Shown piece after piece: positions 37,025-46,773 of a DNA stretch of 64,000 nucleotides. The translations under genes were made by a program, and so were the position numbers. The DNA comes from Acinetobacter brisouioides (GTDB lineage Bacteria > Pseudomonadota > Gammaproteobacteria > Pseudomonadales > Moraxellaceae), in assembly GCF_004331075.1 (NCBI RefSeq), contig NZ_SJNX01000006.1, positions 1 to 64,000 on the forward strand, given 5' to 3'. Within the stretch, counting starts at the first letter, position 1. The number at the start of each line of letters is the position of its first letter. The notes below the pieces were generated by a model. It was not told where the DNA came from and made no database searches. It was given only the letters and a program-made list of their open reading frames with translations.

Positions 37025-37573
37025 TTAGTAATCTACGCCCCAATTCACGTAAATCCGACCAGCTTCAAGATCAACTCGCTGCACCACATCCTTATGCCAT
37101 GGAATCATTCGCTCTTCGGCATCTACACTGTCAGCTGTGGCATGAACCACCATGACATCGTTAGCACCTGTTTCAAACAGCTCGTGAATTTGACCGAGAT
37201 TGACTTCCTGCTCATTATCGTCTAGACCTAACACAGTTAAGCCTTTCAAATCTGACCAGTAATACTCATCCACACCTGCTTGAGGTAATTGCGATTTTGA
37301 AATCCAGATATTAGCACCAACCAAACTGTCTGCTACTGTGCGATCACTCACACTTTTAAGCGAAACAACCAAGCCTTTGCCATGTGGTTTCCAGCGTTTT
37401 ACATCGACTGTTTGCCAACCTGCTTTGGTTTCAATGTACCAAGGCAGGTAGTCAAAGATATTGCTCATGGGTTCTGTATTGGAATAGACCCAGAGCCACC
37501 CATTCAATCCATAAGCTGAACGTATCTGTCCAATCTGAATACGATCTTCGGGTACATTCTGTGTTGGTGTCAT
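37025..37573 (-). CDS. rimM: Ribosome maturation factor RimM
   Basis: The 182-residue protein aids assembly of the 30S head by binding S19. It has the RimM N-terminal barrel ([20 protein letters not shown]) and the PRC-barrel C-terminal half with [18 protein letters not shown] (here [14 protein letters not shown]) and [12 protein letters not shown]. It lies 16 bp after rpsP and 46 bp before trmD, the standard order. Confidence 0.96.
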   Translation of the reverse strand: MTPTQNVPEDRIQIGQIRSAYGLNGWLWVYSNTEPMSNIFDYLPWYIETKAGWQTVDVKRWKPHGKGLVVSLKSVSDRTVADSLVGANIWISKSQLPQAGVDEYYWSDLKGLTVLGLDDNEQEVNLGQIHELFETGANDVMVVHATADSVDAEERMIPWHKDVVQRVDLEAGRIYVNWGVDY

Positions 37574-37589
37574 GGGCTACCTACTACAA

Positions 37590-37847
37590 TTATGCAGCAG
37601 CTGCAGCTTTTTTAGCTTGAGCAGCTAAAGAAGCAACACGTTCAGAAGCTTGAGCGCCTTGAGCAACCCAATGTGCAAAACGGTCTGTATCTAAACGAAG
37701 TTTTTCCGCTTGACCTTGAGCCGTTGGGTTAAAGAAACCGATACGTTCGATGAAACGACCATCACGTGCATTGCGGCTATCAGTCACAACGATTTGATAA
37801 AATGGACGTTTTTTTGCACCACCGCGCGCTAAACGAATAACTACCAT
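37590..37847 (-). CDS. rpsP: 30S ribosomal protein S16
   Basis: The 85-residue protein starts [20 protein letters not shown] and continues [18 protein letters not shown], the typical S16 sequence, ending in an Ala/Lys-rich tail. It is an early 30S assembly protein. The ATG at 37847 is chosen over an upstream in-frame codon because S16 begins exactly here. It is first in the operon; the promoter should lie between 37850 and 37960 on the minus strand. Confidence 0.97.
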   Translation of the reverse strand: MVVIRLARGGAKKRPFYQIVVTDSRNARDGRFIERIGFFNPTAQGQAEKLRLDTDRFAHWVAQGAQASERVASLAAQAKKAAAAA

Positions 37848-37995
37848 GATAAAAGCCTTATAATTCTTACGGATTATCCCTGCGCCGACCATCGGCAACA
37901 CTTCAAACCCCTTTCATAGAGGGCGGTATTTTACGTGATATTCCCCCCAAAGGAAAGATTAAAATTTAAGTTATCCACCGTTTTAAATTTATTTT

Positions 37996-38433
37996 TTAAT
38001 TACTATCCCACGTAGAAGTATTACTCAAACTGCAACTAGATACTCCTTGTGACCAATACTTTTGCCCGTCTTGATTTAAACACACAACACCATTACCTTT
38101 CTGCACAGTTGTACTCACGGGTGTAGCTATTAACTTATACCCTTGATTATCATCATTAATTTCTAAAGCAACGCTATAATAAGCAGTTCCTGTACTGGGA
38201 TAATTTGCAGTGCCACCAACACCTGTTAAGGTTGCACTCGCATAGCTGTTATTGATCAGTTTATAACTTTGCAAACGCCCTGCCACACGCATCAGTTCTG
38301 TCTGGACATCAACACGATTGGTCTTGACTCTATACTGTTTATAACTTGGGTAGGCTATTGCCGCCAAAATTCCAATAATCGCAACTACTATCATCAGTTC
38401 AATTAAAGTAAAACCGCGTTTTGTTATTTTCAT
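37996..38433 (-). CDS. pilE: Type IV pilin-like protein PilE (second copy)
   Basis: The 145-residue prepilin has a short leader and the cleavage/methylation motif RG|FTLIELMIVVAIIGILAAIAYPSY with Glu5. The C-terminal part has two cysteines (VVCLNQDGQKYW and SSCSLSN) for the D-region disulfide loop. It is a minor pilin of the PilE/ComE type that helps start pilus assembly. Its ATG overlaps the stop codon of the preceding pilin gene (TAATG). It is the last gene of the fimU-pilVWXY1-pilE operon; no clear terminator is seen. Confidence 0.88.
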   Translation of the reverse strand: MKITKRGFTLIELMIVVAIIGILAAIAYPSYKQYRVKTNRVDVQTELMRVAGRLQSYKLINNSYASATLTGVGGTANYPSTGTAYYSVALEINDDNQGYKLIATPVSTTVQKGNGVVCLNQDGQKYWSQGVSSCSLSNTSTWDSN

Positions 38434-38897
38434 TACCAATTCTCTGAACCGCTTGAACCACAGTCACCGTATGAATTAAAACCTGTTTTATTTTTACAGT
38501 GCAGACCTCTGCTGGTCAGTAAAAAATTATAATTTTTCGGATCCGTTGTGGTTGCTTTAATGGCCCAATTGCGACCCACTGCCGAGTTATCTGTTAAAGC
38601 AACATTGCTCGCATCAGGATCTACAATCGTAATGGTATAAGGATAGGTGGTTGTAGACGCAACAGTTGTGCTGGCGGTTGAAAAGCCTTTGTAATTAAAA
38701 TTACGTGCTTTACAGCGATCAAGTAATACCGCCAAACGCTGCATTTCCTGTTGTGCTTGAGCTGCACGCGAGCGCCGCGCATATTCTTGGTAACTGGGTA
38801 TCGCAATAGCCGCTAAAATAGCGACTATCACCACTGCAACCATCATTTCAATTAAGGTAAAGCCGCAACTTTTTTTATACGACGTAATCGTTTGCAT
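38433..38897 (-). CDS. pilE: Type IV pilin-like protein PilE (first copy)
   Basis: The 154-residue prepilin has a leader ending in CG and the N-terminal helix FTLIEMMVAVVIVAILAAIAIPSY with Glu5. Cysteines in LDRCKARNF, GLHCKNKTG and YGDCGSS could form the C-terminal disulfide. It is similar to the neighbouring pilin only in the N-terminal helix, so the two are not a recent duplication. It starts 10 bp after pilY1 and is translationally coupled to the next pilin gene. In A. baylyi the matching genes are called comE and comF and are needed for DNA uptake. Confidence 0.88.
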   Translation of the reverse strand: MQTITSYKKSCGFTLIEMMVAVVIVAILAAIAIPSYQEYARRSRAAQAQQEMQRLAVLLDRCKARNFNYKGFSTASTTVASTTTYPYTITIVDPDASNVALTDNSAVGRNWAIKATTTDPKNYNFLLTSRGLHCKNKTGFNSYGDCGSSGSENW

Positions 38898-38907
38898 ACT
38901 TTAATCC

Positions 38908-41900
38908 TTATTTGCTGTTGGTCTCATACCAGCGAACCGGAACCAACTGGCGTGGCGTACTATAAAGATTAAACGGGCTTACTCCACCACTGGCAGCTGT
39001 TGCTGCATTTGCAATAACTACACGCCCCTCTCCATCTACTGTTCTCCCCCCAACAGATGGTCCAACCAAGCCCGAACCATTATCTTCATGCTGTACACTG
39101 CTACCATCGGAACATATGCCATAAGGCATACAGAATTTGGAAACAAAGCTCTTGCCTTGAATACTGGCACTGCAACTGCTTCCTGATGCTCCTGTCTTGC
39201 TTTCATCATAAGTGGTTACATACATGTCCGAATTAATGACAATCGGAGTACTCATGACTTTTTCACTTTGGATATTGGTTGAAGAATAATAGTAATACCA
39301 ACCTCCTGCCGTTGAGGTTTCATTATCTCCACGCGGGACGAGGATCTTTGTTTTATCTGTACCAGTCAAGATGAGGTCATGCGTGTTGAGATTATTATGA
39401 CTCACCGAAACGGTATAACCATTGTCATAATTAAACAGTGTTGAACTTGCAACATCTCTATCAAAGATATTGTAGACAGCATCATTGCTATAATCGGATG
39501 CTGTTGATTTAAATAATGGGCGGCTACGATTACCGCTACCAAGCGAAACTACAGCAAAGACCTTTCCATTAGTATCCTTGTAGACTGTAAATGCAGGCAT
39601 TTCATAAAAGCGTGGGCTATATTGGCCATTATTTAAATTCAATAATCGTACGGGTGTTTTTGCAAAAGCACTTAATGCAGGTGCATTATTATTTAAATCT
39701 ACACGCCAAACTTGACCACCTAAATCCCCAAAATACAAATGATCAACTAAACCATCAGAATTACGATCCACAGTACGAATCTGACTCACCACACTGTATT
39801 TCATATCACTGCTTTCAGTATATTGCACATTCGCTGTTGTTGTATTCGCTGCAGTCGCATTTGCCCCAGTCCACCAAAGTAGCTGCCCTGTTAAGGCATC
39901 AAACATATAAACACCTGCACCTTTTTTATTGGTTTGGTTATAGCTTGCATCTGTTGTGCTACTACCCTCATAACCTGAATAGCCTGCACGTGATCCATCG
40001 GTATCAAATGTACCATCACCATTATCACCACCAGCGTCATAGCCACCACCGACAAACATGACAAGGCGTTTAGCTCCATTCCAACGTACCCATCCTACAC
40101 TTGGCTTTGACCAGCTTTGCCCCATATAGGAGAGTTCAGAATAAGTAGTTGAATTCACTGTTGTATCCTGTGAATAAATACGCTGTGTATTTGGATCAAT
40201 ATGAAACAACATGGATGGGCTATTGATGTTCTTCAGGTCTAACGCATAGTAACTACGTCCCCCCATACGCAAACCACCATAAGCAATTTGTTTTCCTGAT
40301 GTATGATTTAAACCTGAACCAACCGTTAAAGCTCCACTACTGGTTGGGACATATTCGGCATAATTTGTCCACGGTGCATCAACACCATAAAATAATTTAT
40401 TGGTTCCACCAGAAGTCGAGTCATATTTCAGAAATGCTTTTTTCTGCATTTGCAGCATTTCATTTGGAACAAAGGCAAATTTTTCCTTACCTGTAGATGC
40501 ATCAACAATATGTAATAAACCTTGTGTTGTTCCAAACAAAACATAATCTGAGCGATCTGTTGAACCAATCGTTCCATCCGCTTTCGTCTCAACTTTACCT
40601 TGGTTGGTCAGTAAAATTGGAGAGGAATGCATAACCGAACCAAGTTGTCTTAATTCAGTTGCTGCTTTAAGCCCATCGAGCGTCGCTGGAACATTTGCTG
40701 GATCAATATTGAAACCAAGTAACGATAAAAGGTATGCACGATTGGTATCTGAACTCGTAATATAATCTGCCGTAACTGCATTCAGGGTCGTATCCGTCGC
40801 GGTACCAGAACTGTCACGATTGATGAGTACTTTACGATTTGGAGTATTAGTATCACTTAATCCTAGGCTTAACAGAGCTTTAACACCACCGACCAAAGCG
40901 GTTGTGTTATCTGTAATTCCTTTTGACCATAAATCATAATTATCTACAATTTTCCCAGAGCTATTAACTACCGCATTGCCCTGACTGTCTTTTAGCATGC
41001 CATTGAGCACGCTATATTTTTTCAAATTCCCTTGCCAAAGCTGCGGCGTAGAATCCACACCCGGCGTTGGCTGAAACTGTGAAAAATAAGCATAATTTTG
41101 CAACGCAGCTGTATTTAGCTGATCAACAGGAATAGTCGCAGAACCAGTCGTTACAGGGGGAATATCTTTCTTCAATTGCACAATAAAGCCATTCACACTG
41201 GCAACAACATCTGCAGAGCTTGAACCAGAATACCAGCCGCCTTCACCATAGACGCCCCACTTTGCCGCATTTTTTACATTATCAGTTGCTGAACCGCTGT
41301 TAATATTGGCAACATTTTGCTCTTTGGTTAAAGACGAGCTATAAGACTCCAAGCCATTAAAATCACTACCAAAACCAACTACAGCCGTTTTTATGGACAG
41401 TTGACTCGGGTTTTGTTTATTCAGCAGCATTTGTGAAAAATCACTAATACACTGCCAACCTGTACTCGCACTTGCACTATCCGTAAATTTTGTACCAGAA
41501 CAAGTCAGTAAATTTCCATAACTCCCTAATGCTTTTTGCATTAAAGGTTGTGCAATACTGACGCTTGAACCATTTGGCTCACCATCAGTCAGCACATAAA
41601 TTCCCTGCCCGCTACACTCTTGATTTGAAGCCGCTGACTGTGAACTTAGTGATGTCGGCTGAAGATAGTTTGTACTGCCTTTTGAATCAGAACTTGCATA
41701 TGGAAAACCACTATAAGGATGTGGTCCAGTATAGTAATAACCCTTTAACCCAAGGGCATTAGAACTATAAGTTCCTTGAGAATATTGACTTGAATAATCA
41801 TATCCAGAGTACCAAGAATTGCTCGCCGTAGGTGACCAAGAGGTACAGGTTGAACCACTCCAAGCAACACAGGCTTTATACCAACCGCTATATTGTGACT

Positions 41901-42798
41901 GATTCGAAACAAAAAATGCCTCTAAATTTGAGCCGAATGAAGTTGTTGTTCCCATCAAATAAGCTGCTGTATCAGCATAAGCATTCGCGGTTGGAGTCCC
42001 CCCTCCAGCACTTAAATTTGCAATAGCATTTAACAAAACCTGACGTTGTGTTGTTGTCCCTACAACAGCATTTAAAGGGCGTGCCGGAACAACGATATAA
42101 CCTGTTCGACCATTACTCGCATACGAAAAAGCAGATAATCCGATGATCTTATCATCTGCCAATTTAGTTACAGTTGCACTTCCCTGTAAGACATCAAACA
42201 TTCCATCTTTAACACGGGTAATGCGGTCATAAAACTTTTCTACCGCCCCTGAATTATAATAATAAGTATGCTGGGTATCGCCTTGATATGCCTCACTTCC
42301 TGTAGCAGTCAAGTTCAAGGTCGGTAAGCTATTTGTCACAGCACTCCAGACACAGCCAGGAACTGTTGATGCCTGATTGGTACATACTTGATATTGTGTT
42401 TTTGTTGTTGGGTTCCAACGTGAACCTGTTGTTACGACCTGAGTTCGATATAAATACTTTTTAGTCGATGTGCTGGCAGCATTACAATAATATCTTGTAT
42501 AAGGCCGAGTCGTAGTGGCTACTTCGGAACCAGTATTACTATACGCATAAGTACTTGGAATATCACAAGCGGACTCCCCCACCTGATTGAGCGTCATACT
42601 TCCTGAAATATCCAACATAAACATCAATGTAACATTTGCAGATTTTGCAGATTGATAAATATCAATATCACTGGCTTGTAATTGTGTTGCGGCCGGAATG
42701 CACAGCAAAACCGTCATGGCTGCTGACAAGCTTGAAGCAAATACTTTTCGTAAAAAATGATAAATTTTCTCAATTTTTTGTATATTTTTCATAGTCAT
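38908..42798 (-). CDS. pilY1: Type IV pilus tip adhesin/assembly protein PilY1 (ComC-like)
   Basis: The 1296-residue secreted protein has a signal peptide of about 42 residues. A von Willebrand factor A-like domain follows with the metal-site motif DISGS at residues 63-67. The C-terminal half is a PilY1 beta-propeller (TIGSTDRSDYVLFGTTQGLLHIVD in parts, LFYGVDAPWTNY) with a calcium loop DRNSDGLVD at about residues 1011-1019. PilY1 sits at the pilus tip with the minor pilins and acts in adhesion, twitching and DNA uptake; A. baylyi calls it ComC. The start at 42798 lies 4 bp after the pilX stop. No PilY2 gene follows. Confidence 0.93.
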   Translation of the reverse strand: MTMKNIQKIEKIYHFLRKVFASSLSAAMTVLLCIPAATQLQASDIDIYQSAKSANVTLMFMLDISGSMTLNQVGESACDIPSTYAYSNTGSEVATTTRPYTRYYCNAASTSTKKYLYRTQVVTTGSRWNPTTKTQYQVCTNQASTVPGCVWSAVTNSLPTLNLTATGSEAYQGDTQHTYYYNSGAVEKFYDRITRVKDGMFDVLQGSATVTKLADDKIIGLSAFSYASNGRTGYIVVPARPLNAVVGTTTQRQVLLNAIANLSAGGGTPTANAYADTAAYLMGTTTSFGSNLEAFFVSNQSQYSGWYKACVAWSGSTCTSWSPTASNSWYSGYDYSSQYSQGTYSSNALGLKGYYYTGPHPYSGFPYASSDSKGSTNYLQPTSLSSQSAASNQECSGQGIYVLTDGEPNGSSVSIAQPLMQKALGSYGNLLTCSGTKFTDSASASTGWQCISDFSQMLLNKQNPSQLSIKTAVVGFGSDFNGLESYSSSLTKEQNVANINSGSATDNVKNAAKWGVYGEGGWYSGSSSADVVASVNGFIVQLKKDIPPVTTGSATIPVDQLNTAALQNYAYFSQFQPTPGVDSTPQLWQGNLKKYSVLNGMLKDSQGNAVVNSSGKIVDNYDLWSKGITDNTTALVGGVKALLSLGLSDTNTPNRKVLINRDSSGTATDTTLNAVTADYITSSDTNRAYLLSLLGFNIDPANVPATLDGLKAATELRQLGSVMHSSPILLTNQGKVETKADGTIGSTDRSDYVLFGTTQGLLHIVDASTGKEKFAFVPNEMLQMQKKAFLKYDSTSGGTNKLFYGVDAPWTNYAEYVPTSSGALTVGSGLNHTSGKQIAYGGLRMGGRSYYALDLKNINSPSMLFHIDPNTQRIYSQDTTVNSTTYSELSYMGQSWSKPSVGWVRWNGAKRLVMFVGGGYDAGGDNGDGTFDTDGSRAGYSGYEGSSTTDASYNQTNKKGAGVYMFDALTGQLLWWTGANATAANTTTANVQYTESSDMKYSVVSQIRTVDRNSDGLVDHLYFGDLGGQVWRVDLNNNAPALSAFAKTPVRLLNLNNGQYSPRFYEMPAFTVYKDTNGKVFAVVSLGSGNRSRPLFKSTASDYSNDAVYNIFDRDVASSTLFNYDNGYTVSVSHNNLNTHDLILTGTDKTKILVPRGDNETSTAGGWYYYYSSTNIQSEKVMSTPIVINSDMYVTTYDESKTGASGSSCSASIQGKSFVSKFCMPYGICSDGSSVQHEDNGSGLVGPSVGGRTVDGEGRVVIANAATAASGGVSPFNLYSTPRQLVPVRWYETNSK

Positions 42799-42802
42799 CA
42801 CA

Positions 42803-43594
42803 TTAACCCGCTGCGGCTGTAGCGGTTTGTTCAGTTGAAATATTAAACGTATAGTTATAATCAGTAACTTGTGTCGTAAAAGGGACATTTAAAGCAGCCA
42901 AACACTGTGAAACAGTTTGCGTTGCCGTACCAGTTGCCACAACACCTGAAGGAGCAACAGGATTACTCATACGTTTTGACAAACAAGTATTAATGCTGTC
43001 ATCGCTTGCAGACGAGAGTGTTGGCATCAAAGAGACTGCATGAATAATCGCTTTTTGATTTTCAGGTAATTTTGTTGTTTGCGTATCTGTACCTAGAAGA
43101 GCATTTTCAAAAGGTTGACTACTTTCACTGTTAACAAACTGGATCGTAACTTGCGTCATTACAGCCTGACGACCACTCGTAAAATCATTGGAAGTCGAGC
43201 CTACAGAGCAATATCCTTCACTTCCAAGCGTAGTGCCTGTTGGGGCAGCATCTCCATCAAGCCATTCCATTACGCTAATCTTAGAAAAATCAAAAAAGTT
43301 TGATTGTGTTCCTCGATAACAAAACACAATTTCTTTACCAATATTTTCTGTTTTAGACGGATATCCCAATAAACTATCACTATAGCCATAACGAGAAAGC
43401 TGAGTGGAATCTTCAACTTGAAAAATTGCAGCATCTGAACTTTGCAACATTAACTGCTGTGCCTGGCCATTGGTTGCAATATTTAATGACACCAGGCTTT
43501 GACGAATAGCTAATGTTCCAATAATCGTCATAAATAACAATATGATTAATACAACAATTAAAGTTGCACCCTGCTGGGAGGTTTTATATTTCAT
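42803..43594 (-). CDS. pilX: Type IV pilus minor pilin PilX
   Basis: The 263-residue prepilin-like protein starts MKYKTSQQG|ATLIVVLIILLFMTIIGTLAIRQS, the PilX form with Ala at +1 and a non-Glu fifth residue. The rest is a Ser/Thr-rich globular domain with four cysteines, VFCYRG, EGYCSVG, NTCLSK and SQCLAA. PilX is part of the tip-initiating complex with PilV, PilW and FimU. It lies 2 bp after pilW and 4 bp before pilY1. Confidence 0.85.
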   Translation of the reverse strand: MKYKTSQQGATLIVVLIILLFMTIIGTLAIRQSLVSLNIATNGQAQQLMLQSSDAAIFQVEDSTQLSRYGYSDSLLGYPSKTENIGKEIVFCYRGTQSNFFDFSKISVMEWLDGDAAPTGTTLGSEGYCSVGSTSNDFTSGRQAVMTQVTIQFVNSESSQPFENALLGTDTQTTKLPENQKAIIHAVSLMPTLSSASDDSINTCLSKRMSNPVAPSGVVATGTATQTVSQCLAALNVPFTTQVTDYNYTFNISTEQTATAAAG

Positions 43595-43596
43595 GA

Positions 43597-44499
43597 TTAC
43601 CTATCCCCCAACGCATTACGAATTGCAACAGCCTGTGTAATCACCTGGCGTAAATTTTTAGTTTGTGCATTTTGAATCGTGCTATTTAAAGTCACTGACT
43701 GATCTAGCACGGTAAATGGCTTCGTTAAATTGATATTTGGATCCACACCTACAGACTGGTTAGAACGTGCCAAAATACCCAACTTAACCCCCACAATCCG
43801 AGCAGTTGGTGCATTGGTTGTGTATTGCGCAATCGTCATGCCTTGAAAATCACCCGAGCTATTTTGAACGGTTAGCAAGACATGAAAATAATCCACACGT
43901 TTCATAATGATCTGTCCTCTATCTCCAAAGATAGAAGGAGAACTAGAAATAACTCCTGTACTCGTGGCACGTCCTGCATCACAAGCTAACGCTAATGCTG
44001 TCGCCGCCGTTTCATTGCTGTTGATATTGTCATCCTGACGCACAAAATAACGCTCAATCACATAAACAGAGGCATCTTTCACTTGTGTTCCTTCACAATC
44101 AAATAAGCCATTATCGACTTGAGATTGCGTTGGTAAGTATTGAATGACTAGTTGATCGCTTCCAACATTTACATTAGAAGTCTGGCTCACAGTACTCGCA
44201 CTAATCGGCGTAGAAGATGTAGCACCTGTGATGTTGCCTGTAGCAACCACTATTCCTGCATGACTTAGGTTCTTGGTCATGATTGCGCTGGAATTATTTA
44301 AATTTGCCATTCGAATATCTTTGACGATGTAGTTCAAAGCAAAATTGGCATTATCCTGAATATCAGCAGCGCCTTGTTGCAGTGCAAAACTTTTTTGCCC
44401 TGTAATAAAAAGCATAACTGCTGCTGCCACAATGATTAAGCCCAGAACTAATGACACCATGAGCTCAATAAGTGTTAAACCCTGTTGTGAATATCGCAT
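43597..44499 (-). CDS. pilW: Type IV pilus minor pilin PilW
   Basis: The 300-residue prepilin-like protein opens with MRYSQQG|LTLIELMVSLVLGLIIVAAAV and has Glu5. The PilW-type segment QQGAADIQDNANFALNYIVKDIRMA (in parts) follows the helix. Length is typical of PilW. GGAGG lies 10 bp before the ATG, inside the end of pilV, so translation is coupled. Confidence 0.9.
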   Translation of the reverse strand: MRYSQQGLTLIELMVSLVLGLIIVAAAVMLFITGQKSFALQQGAADIQDNANFALNYIVKDIRMANLNNSSAIMTKNLSHAGIVVATGNITGATSSTPISASTVSQTSNVNVGSDQLVIQYLPTQSQVDNGLFDCEGTQVKDASVYVIERYFVRQDDNINSNETAATALALACDAGRATSTGVISSSPSIFGDRGQIIMKRVDYFHVLLTVQNSSGDFQGMTIAQYTTNAPTARIVGVKLGILARSNQSVGVDPNINLTKPFTVLDQSVTLNSTIQNAQTKNLRQVITQAVAIRNALGDR

Positions 44500-44500
44500 C

Positions 44501-45031
44501 TTAATATGCCTCCATCACAATACAGGTCGATTGCTCATTGTAAGAAAACCCTGAACTTGTACTATTGGTACATGCAATATGCCCTGTTGTTGTCGTAGTT
44601 TTATCTACAGGGTCAGTTTTATTCCATGCGACATAAATGCACTGGCGACCATTTGCTGTACCAGGACAAGTCATCATATTTAAAGTCATACCTGTATTAG
44701 TCGCTTGTACATAGGCTTCATGTACATCAAATGCCGCTTTTGCGGTTGGCGTACAAAAACCACTATAACAATTGCTACCTGAAGCAGCCTGATTGGTCAT
44801 ACTTGCCAAATTAGTTTTGTATGCAGCGATTGCTGTTGTGGAATTATTCATGCGCATTTTTTCAGCCAAATCACGTGCAATATTCATAGCCTGAATACGA
44901 TTAAATCCTTCGGACGTTGCTTCAACAGCACGCAACTGCAAGCCCACAAAACCCAACACTCCAATTGCCAAAAGTAGTAACGCAACTAGAATTTCAAGCA
45001 ACCCTACACCCTGCTGATATTTAATTGGCAT
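44501..45031 (-). CDS. pilV: Type IV pilus minor pilin PilV
   Basis: The 176-residue protein has the PilV start QQGVGLLEILVALLLLAIGVLGFVGLQ (in parts) and the NIARDLAEKMRMN block that follows in this family. Four cysteines are present in the C-terminal half. It overlaps fimU by 11 bp and is 1 bp from pilW. In A. baylyi the matching gene is comB. It helps start pilus polymerisation. Confidence 0.9.
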   Translation of the reverse strand: MPIKYQQGVGLLEILVALLLLAIGVLGFVGLQLRAVEATSEGFNRIQAMNIARDLAEKMRMNNSTTAIAAYKTNLASMTNQAASGSNCYSGFCTPTAKAAFDVHEAYVQATNTGMTLNMMTCPGTANGRQCIYVAWNKTDPVDKTTTTTGHIACTNSTSSGFSYNEQSTCIVMEAY

Positions 45032-45479
45032 TACAGTTCCCCGTCACAAGATCGCGTTGTTGGACTATCCCTATATGAGAAAGAATTATTCTTTTTGAAT
45101 ATTGCGCCTGTGCCTGCGTTTGATCACACAAAACCAAGGTTAAATCTGTAGTCGTGATTGGATCTTGAACCATACCATCGGAACGAAATACGATTGATGT
45201 CGTCGTTGAAACAAGGGCTGCCTTTCCTGATGCAGCCCAATTTAAAGTACTGTCTGTATCTGCTGAGGATGAATTTAAAGTTACAGTCACAGTACGGCGC
45301 TCTAAAGCCGCTTTAGAGCGCGCTTTTTCCAAGACAATGACTAAATCTCGTGTACTTTTATTTAAATTCTGTTTAAGAAGAATATTAGCAAAAGCTGGCA
45401 CAGCCATTACAGAAATAATAGCAATAATAATAACTACTACGATTAATTCAAATAATGTAAATCCCCGAATAGATTGCAT
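45021..45479 (-). CDS. fimU: GspH/FimT-type minor pilin FimU
   Basis: The 152-residue prepilin-like protein starts MQSIRG|FTLFELIVVVIIIAIISVMAVPAF with Glu at +5 and has the GspH/FimT domain block RDLVIVLEKARSKAALERRTVTV (in parts). It is first of the pilus operon. Its upstream region is very AT-rich and contains a CRP/Vfr-like palindrome. fimT and fimU cannot be separated on sequence alone; the operon order favours FimU. Confidence 0.85.
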   Translation of the reverse strand: MQSIRGFTLFELIVVVIIIAIISVMAVPAFANILLKQNLNKSTRDLVIVLEKARSKAALERRTVTVTLNSSSADTDSTLNWAASGKAALVSTTTSIVFRSDGMVQDPITTTDLTLVLCDQTQAQAQYSKRIILSHIGIVQQRDLVTGNCNAN

Positions 45480-45606
45480 GTTCCCCTCATATTTTTAAAT
45501 AATTCATATTTTTAATAAGATTTACTTCACAATCAGCACAAATTAAGTACTACCATTTATTAATAAAATTCATAATTTATGAAATAAGATATATTTAAAA
45601 TGTATC

Positions 45607-45632
45607 TATTATGTGATACATGTCACATAATA
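45607..45632 (-). promoter_or_regulatory. CRP/Vfr-type binding site upstream of the pilus operon
   Basis: Two perfect 10-bp arms (TATTATGTGA and TCACATAATA) are separated by 6 bp. The core TGTGA-N6-TCACA is identical to the CRP consensus. The site ends 128 bp before the fimU start. Acinetobacter has a Vfr-type CRP homologue, and Vfr controls type IV pili in Pseudomonas, so this is a probable operator. The distance fits an activator site if the promoter lies near 45540-45570. Confidence 0.65.
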
Positions 45633-45655
45633 TATCAATTTATATCAAAAAATAA

Positions 45656-45690
45656 AACAAAAAAAACGGACCAGTCACGATCCGTTTTAA
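45656..45690 (-). terminator. ispH terminator
   Basis: AAAACGGA pairs with TCCGTTTT across a 10-nt loop on the minus strand, followed by eight T residues. Confidence 0.85.
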
Positions 45691-45702
45691 AAACTACAAT
45701 AC

Positions 45703-46653
45703 TCAAGCTTGCACAATATGTATACGCAACTCTTTAGGCAGGCTAAATGTTACATTTTCTTCACGCCCATCGAGCTCTTCAGGAGATTTCGCCCCCCAGT
45801 CCTGTAACCGCTGAATCACTTGCTTAATTAAAATTTCTGGAGCTGATGCGCCCGCAGTTACACCAACCTTAGTTGCTGGTTGAAACCAGTCTTGTTGTAA
45901 CTGCTCAGCATTGTCGACCAAATACGCAGTTTTCCCCATACGCTCCGCAAGCTCACGCAAACGATTAGAATTGGATGAATTAGGTGAACCCACCACCAAG
46001 ACCACATCACACTTTTCAGCTAAATCACGCACTGCATCCTGACGGTTTTGGGTCGCATAGCAAATATCATCTTTACGAGGGCCCTGAATATGCGGATATT
46101 TTTGGCGCAAGGCATCAATCACTTTCGCAGTATCATCAATCGACAGTGTGGTTTGAGTAACAAAAGCGACTCTTTCAGGGTGTTTCACTTGTAATTCAGC
46201 AACATCCTGCTCGTTTTCAACCAAGTAAATTTCACCACCGTTATTTTTATCGTATTGGCCCATCGTTCCCTCAACCTCAGGGTGACCATGATGTCCAATC
46301 AGAATCGCTTCTACGCCTTCCCGGGCATATTTGGTCACCTCAATATGTACTTTGGTAACCAGCGGACAAGTTGCATCAAATACTTTTAAGCCACGGCGCG
46401 CTGCTTCCTGCTGGACTGCTTTGGATACCCCATGCGCACTAAAAATCACAATATTATCGTCTGGAACTTCGTCAAGTTCATCGACAAAGATCGCACCACG
46501 CTGACGCAGATCATCTACGACAAATTTATTGTGTACGACTTCATGGCGTACATAAATCGGTGGCTGAAAACATTCAAGTGCCCGATTGACAATCGCAATG
46601 GCACGGTCAACACCTGCACAAAAGCCTCGTGGGTTCGCCAATACAATTTCCAT
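45703..46653 (-). CDS. ispH: 4-hydroxy-3-methylbut-2-enyl diphosphate reductase
   Basis: The 316-residue enzyme makes IPP and DMAPP in the last step of the MEP isoprenoid pathway. Its iron-sulfur cluster cysteines are Cys12 (NPRGFCAGV), one in DATCPLV and one in [12 protein letters not shown]. The VIFSAHGVS and [13 protein letters not shown] segments bind substrate. GAGGAA lies 4 bp before the ATG. It is monocistronic and divergent from gmk. Confidence 0.97.
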   Translation of the reverse strand: MEIVLANPRGFCAGVDRAIAIVNRALECFQPPIYVRHEVVHNKFVVDDLRQRGAIFVDELDEVPDDNIVIFSAHGVSKAVQQEAARRGLKVFDATCPLVTKVHIEVTKYAREGVEAILIGHHGHPEVEGTMGQYDKNNGGEIYLVENEQDVAELQVKHPERVAFVTQTTLSIDDTAKVIDALRQKYPHIQGPRKDDICYATQNRQDAVRDLAEKCDVVLVVGSPNSSNSNRLRELAERMGKTAYLVDNAEQLQQDWFQPATKVGVTAGASAPEILIKQVIQRLQDWGAKSPEELDGREENVTFSLPKELRIHIVQA

Positions 46654-46773
46654 AACTTCCTCAATCTGACAGGCAATGACTGTATTTTTTGAATTTATCG
46701 ACCAAACTATTCAGTTTAGCCGCGCTCTACTCTAATATAGAGAAGATATTTTATCATATCAGGAAAAAATATC

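Noticed and set aside
39591..40061. 156-codon plus-strand frame inside pilY1
   Set aside because: It is rich in His, Gln and Tyr from antisense reading of the pilY1 codons and has no coding signal of its own.
37996..45479. Type II secretion pseudopilin operon
   Set aside because: The presence of PilY1 and the order fimU-pilV-pilW-pilX-pilY1-pilE identify type IV pilus minor pilins; no gsp genes are present.
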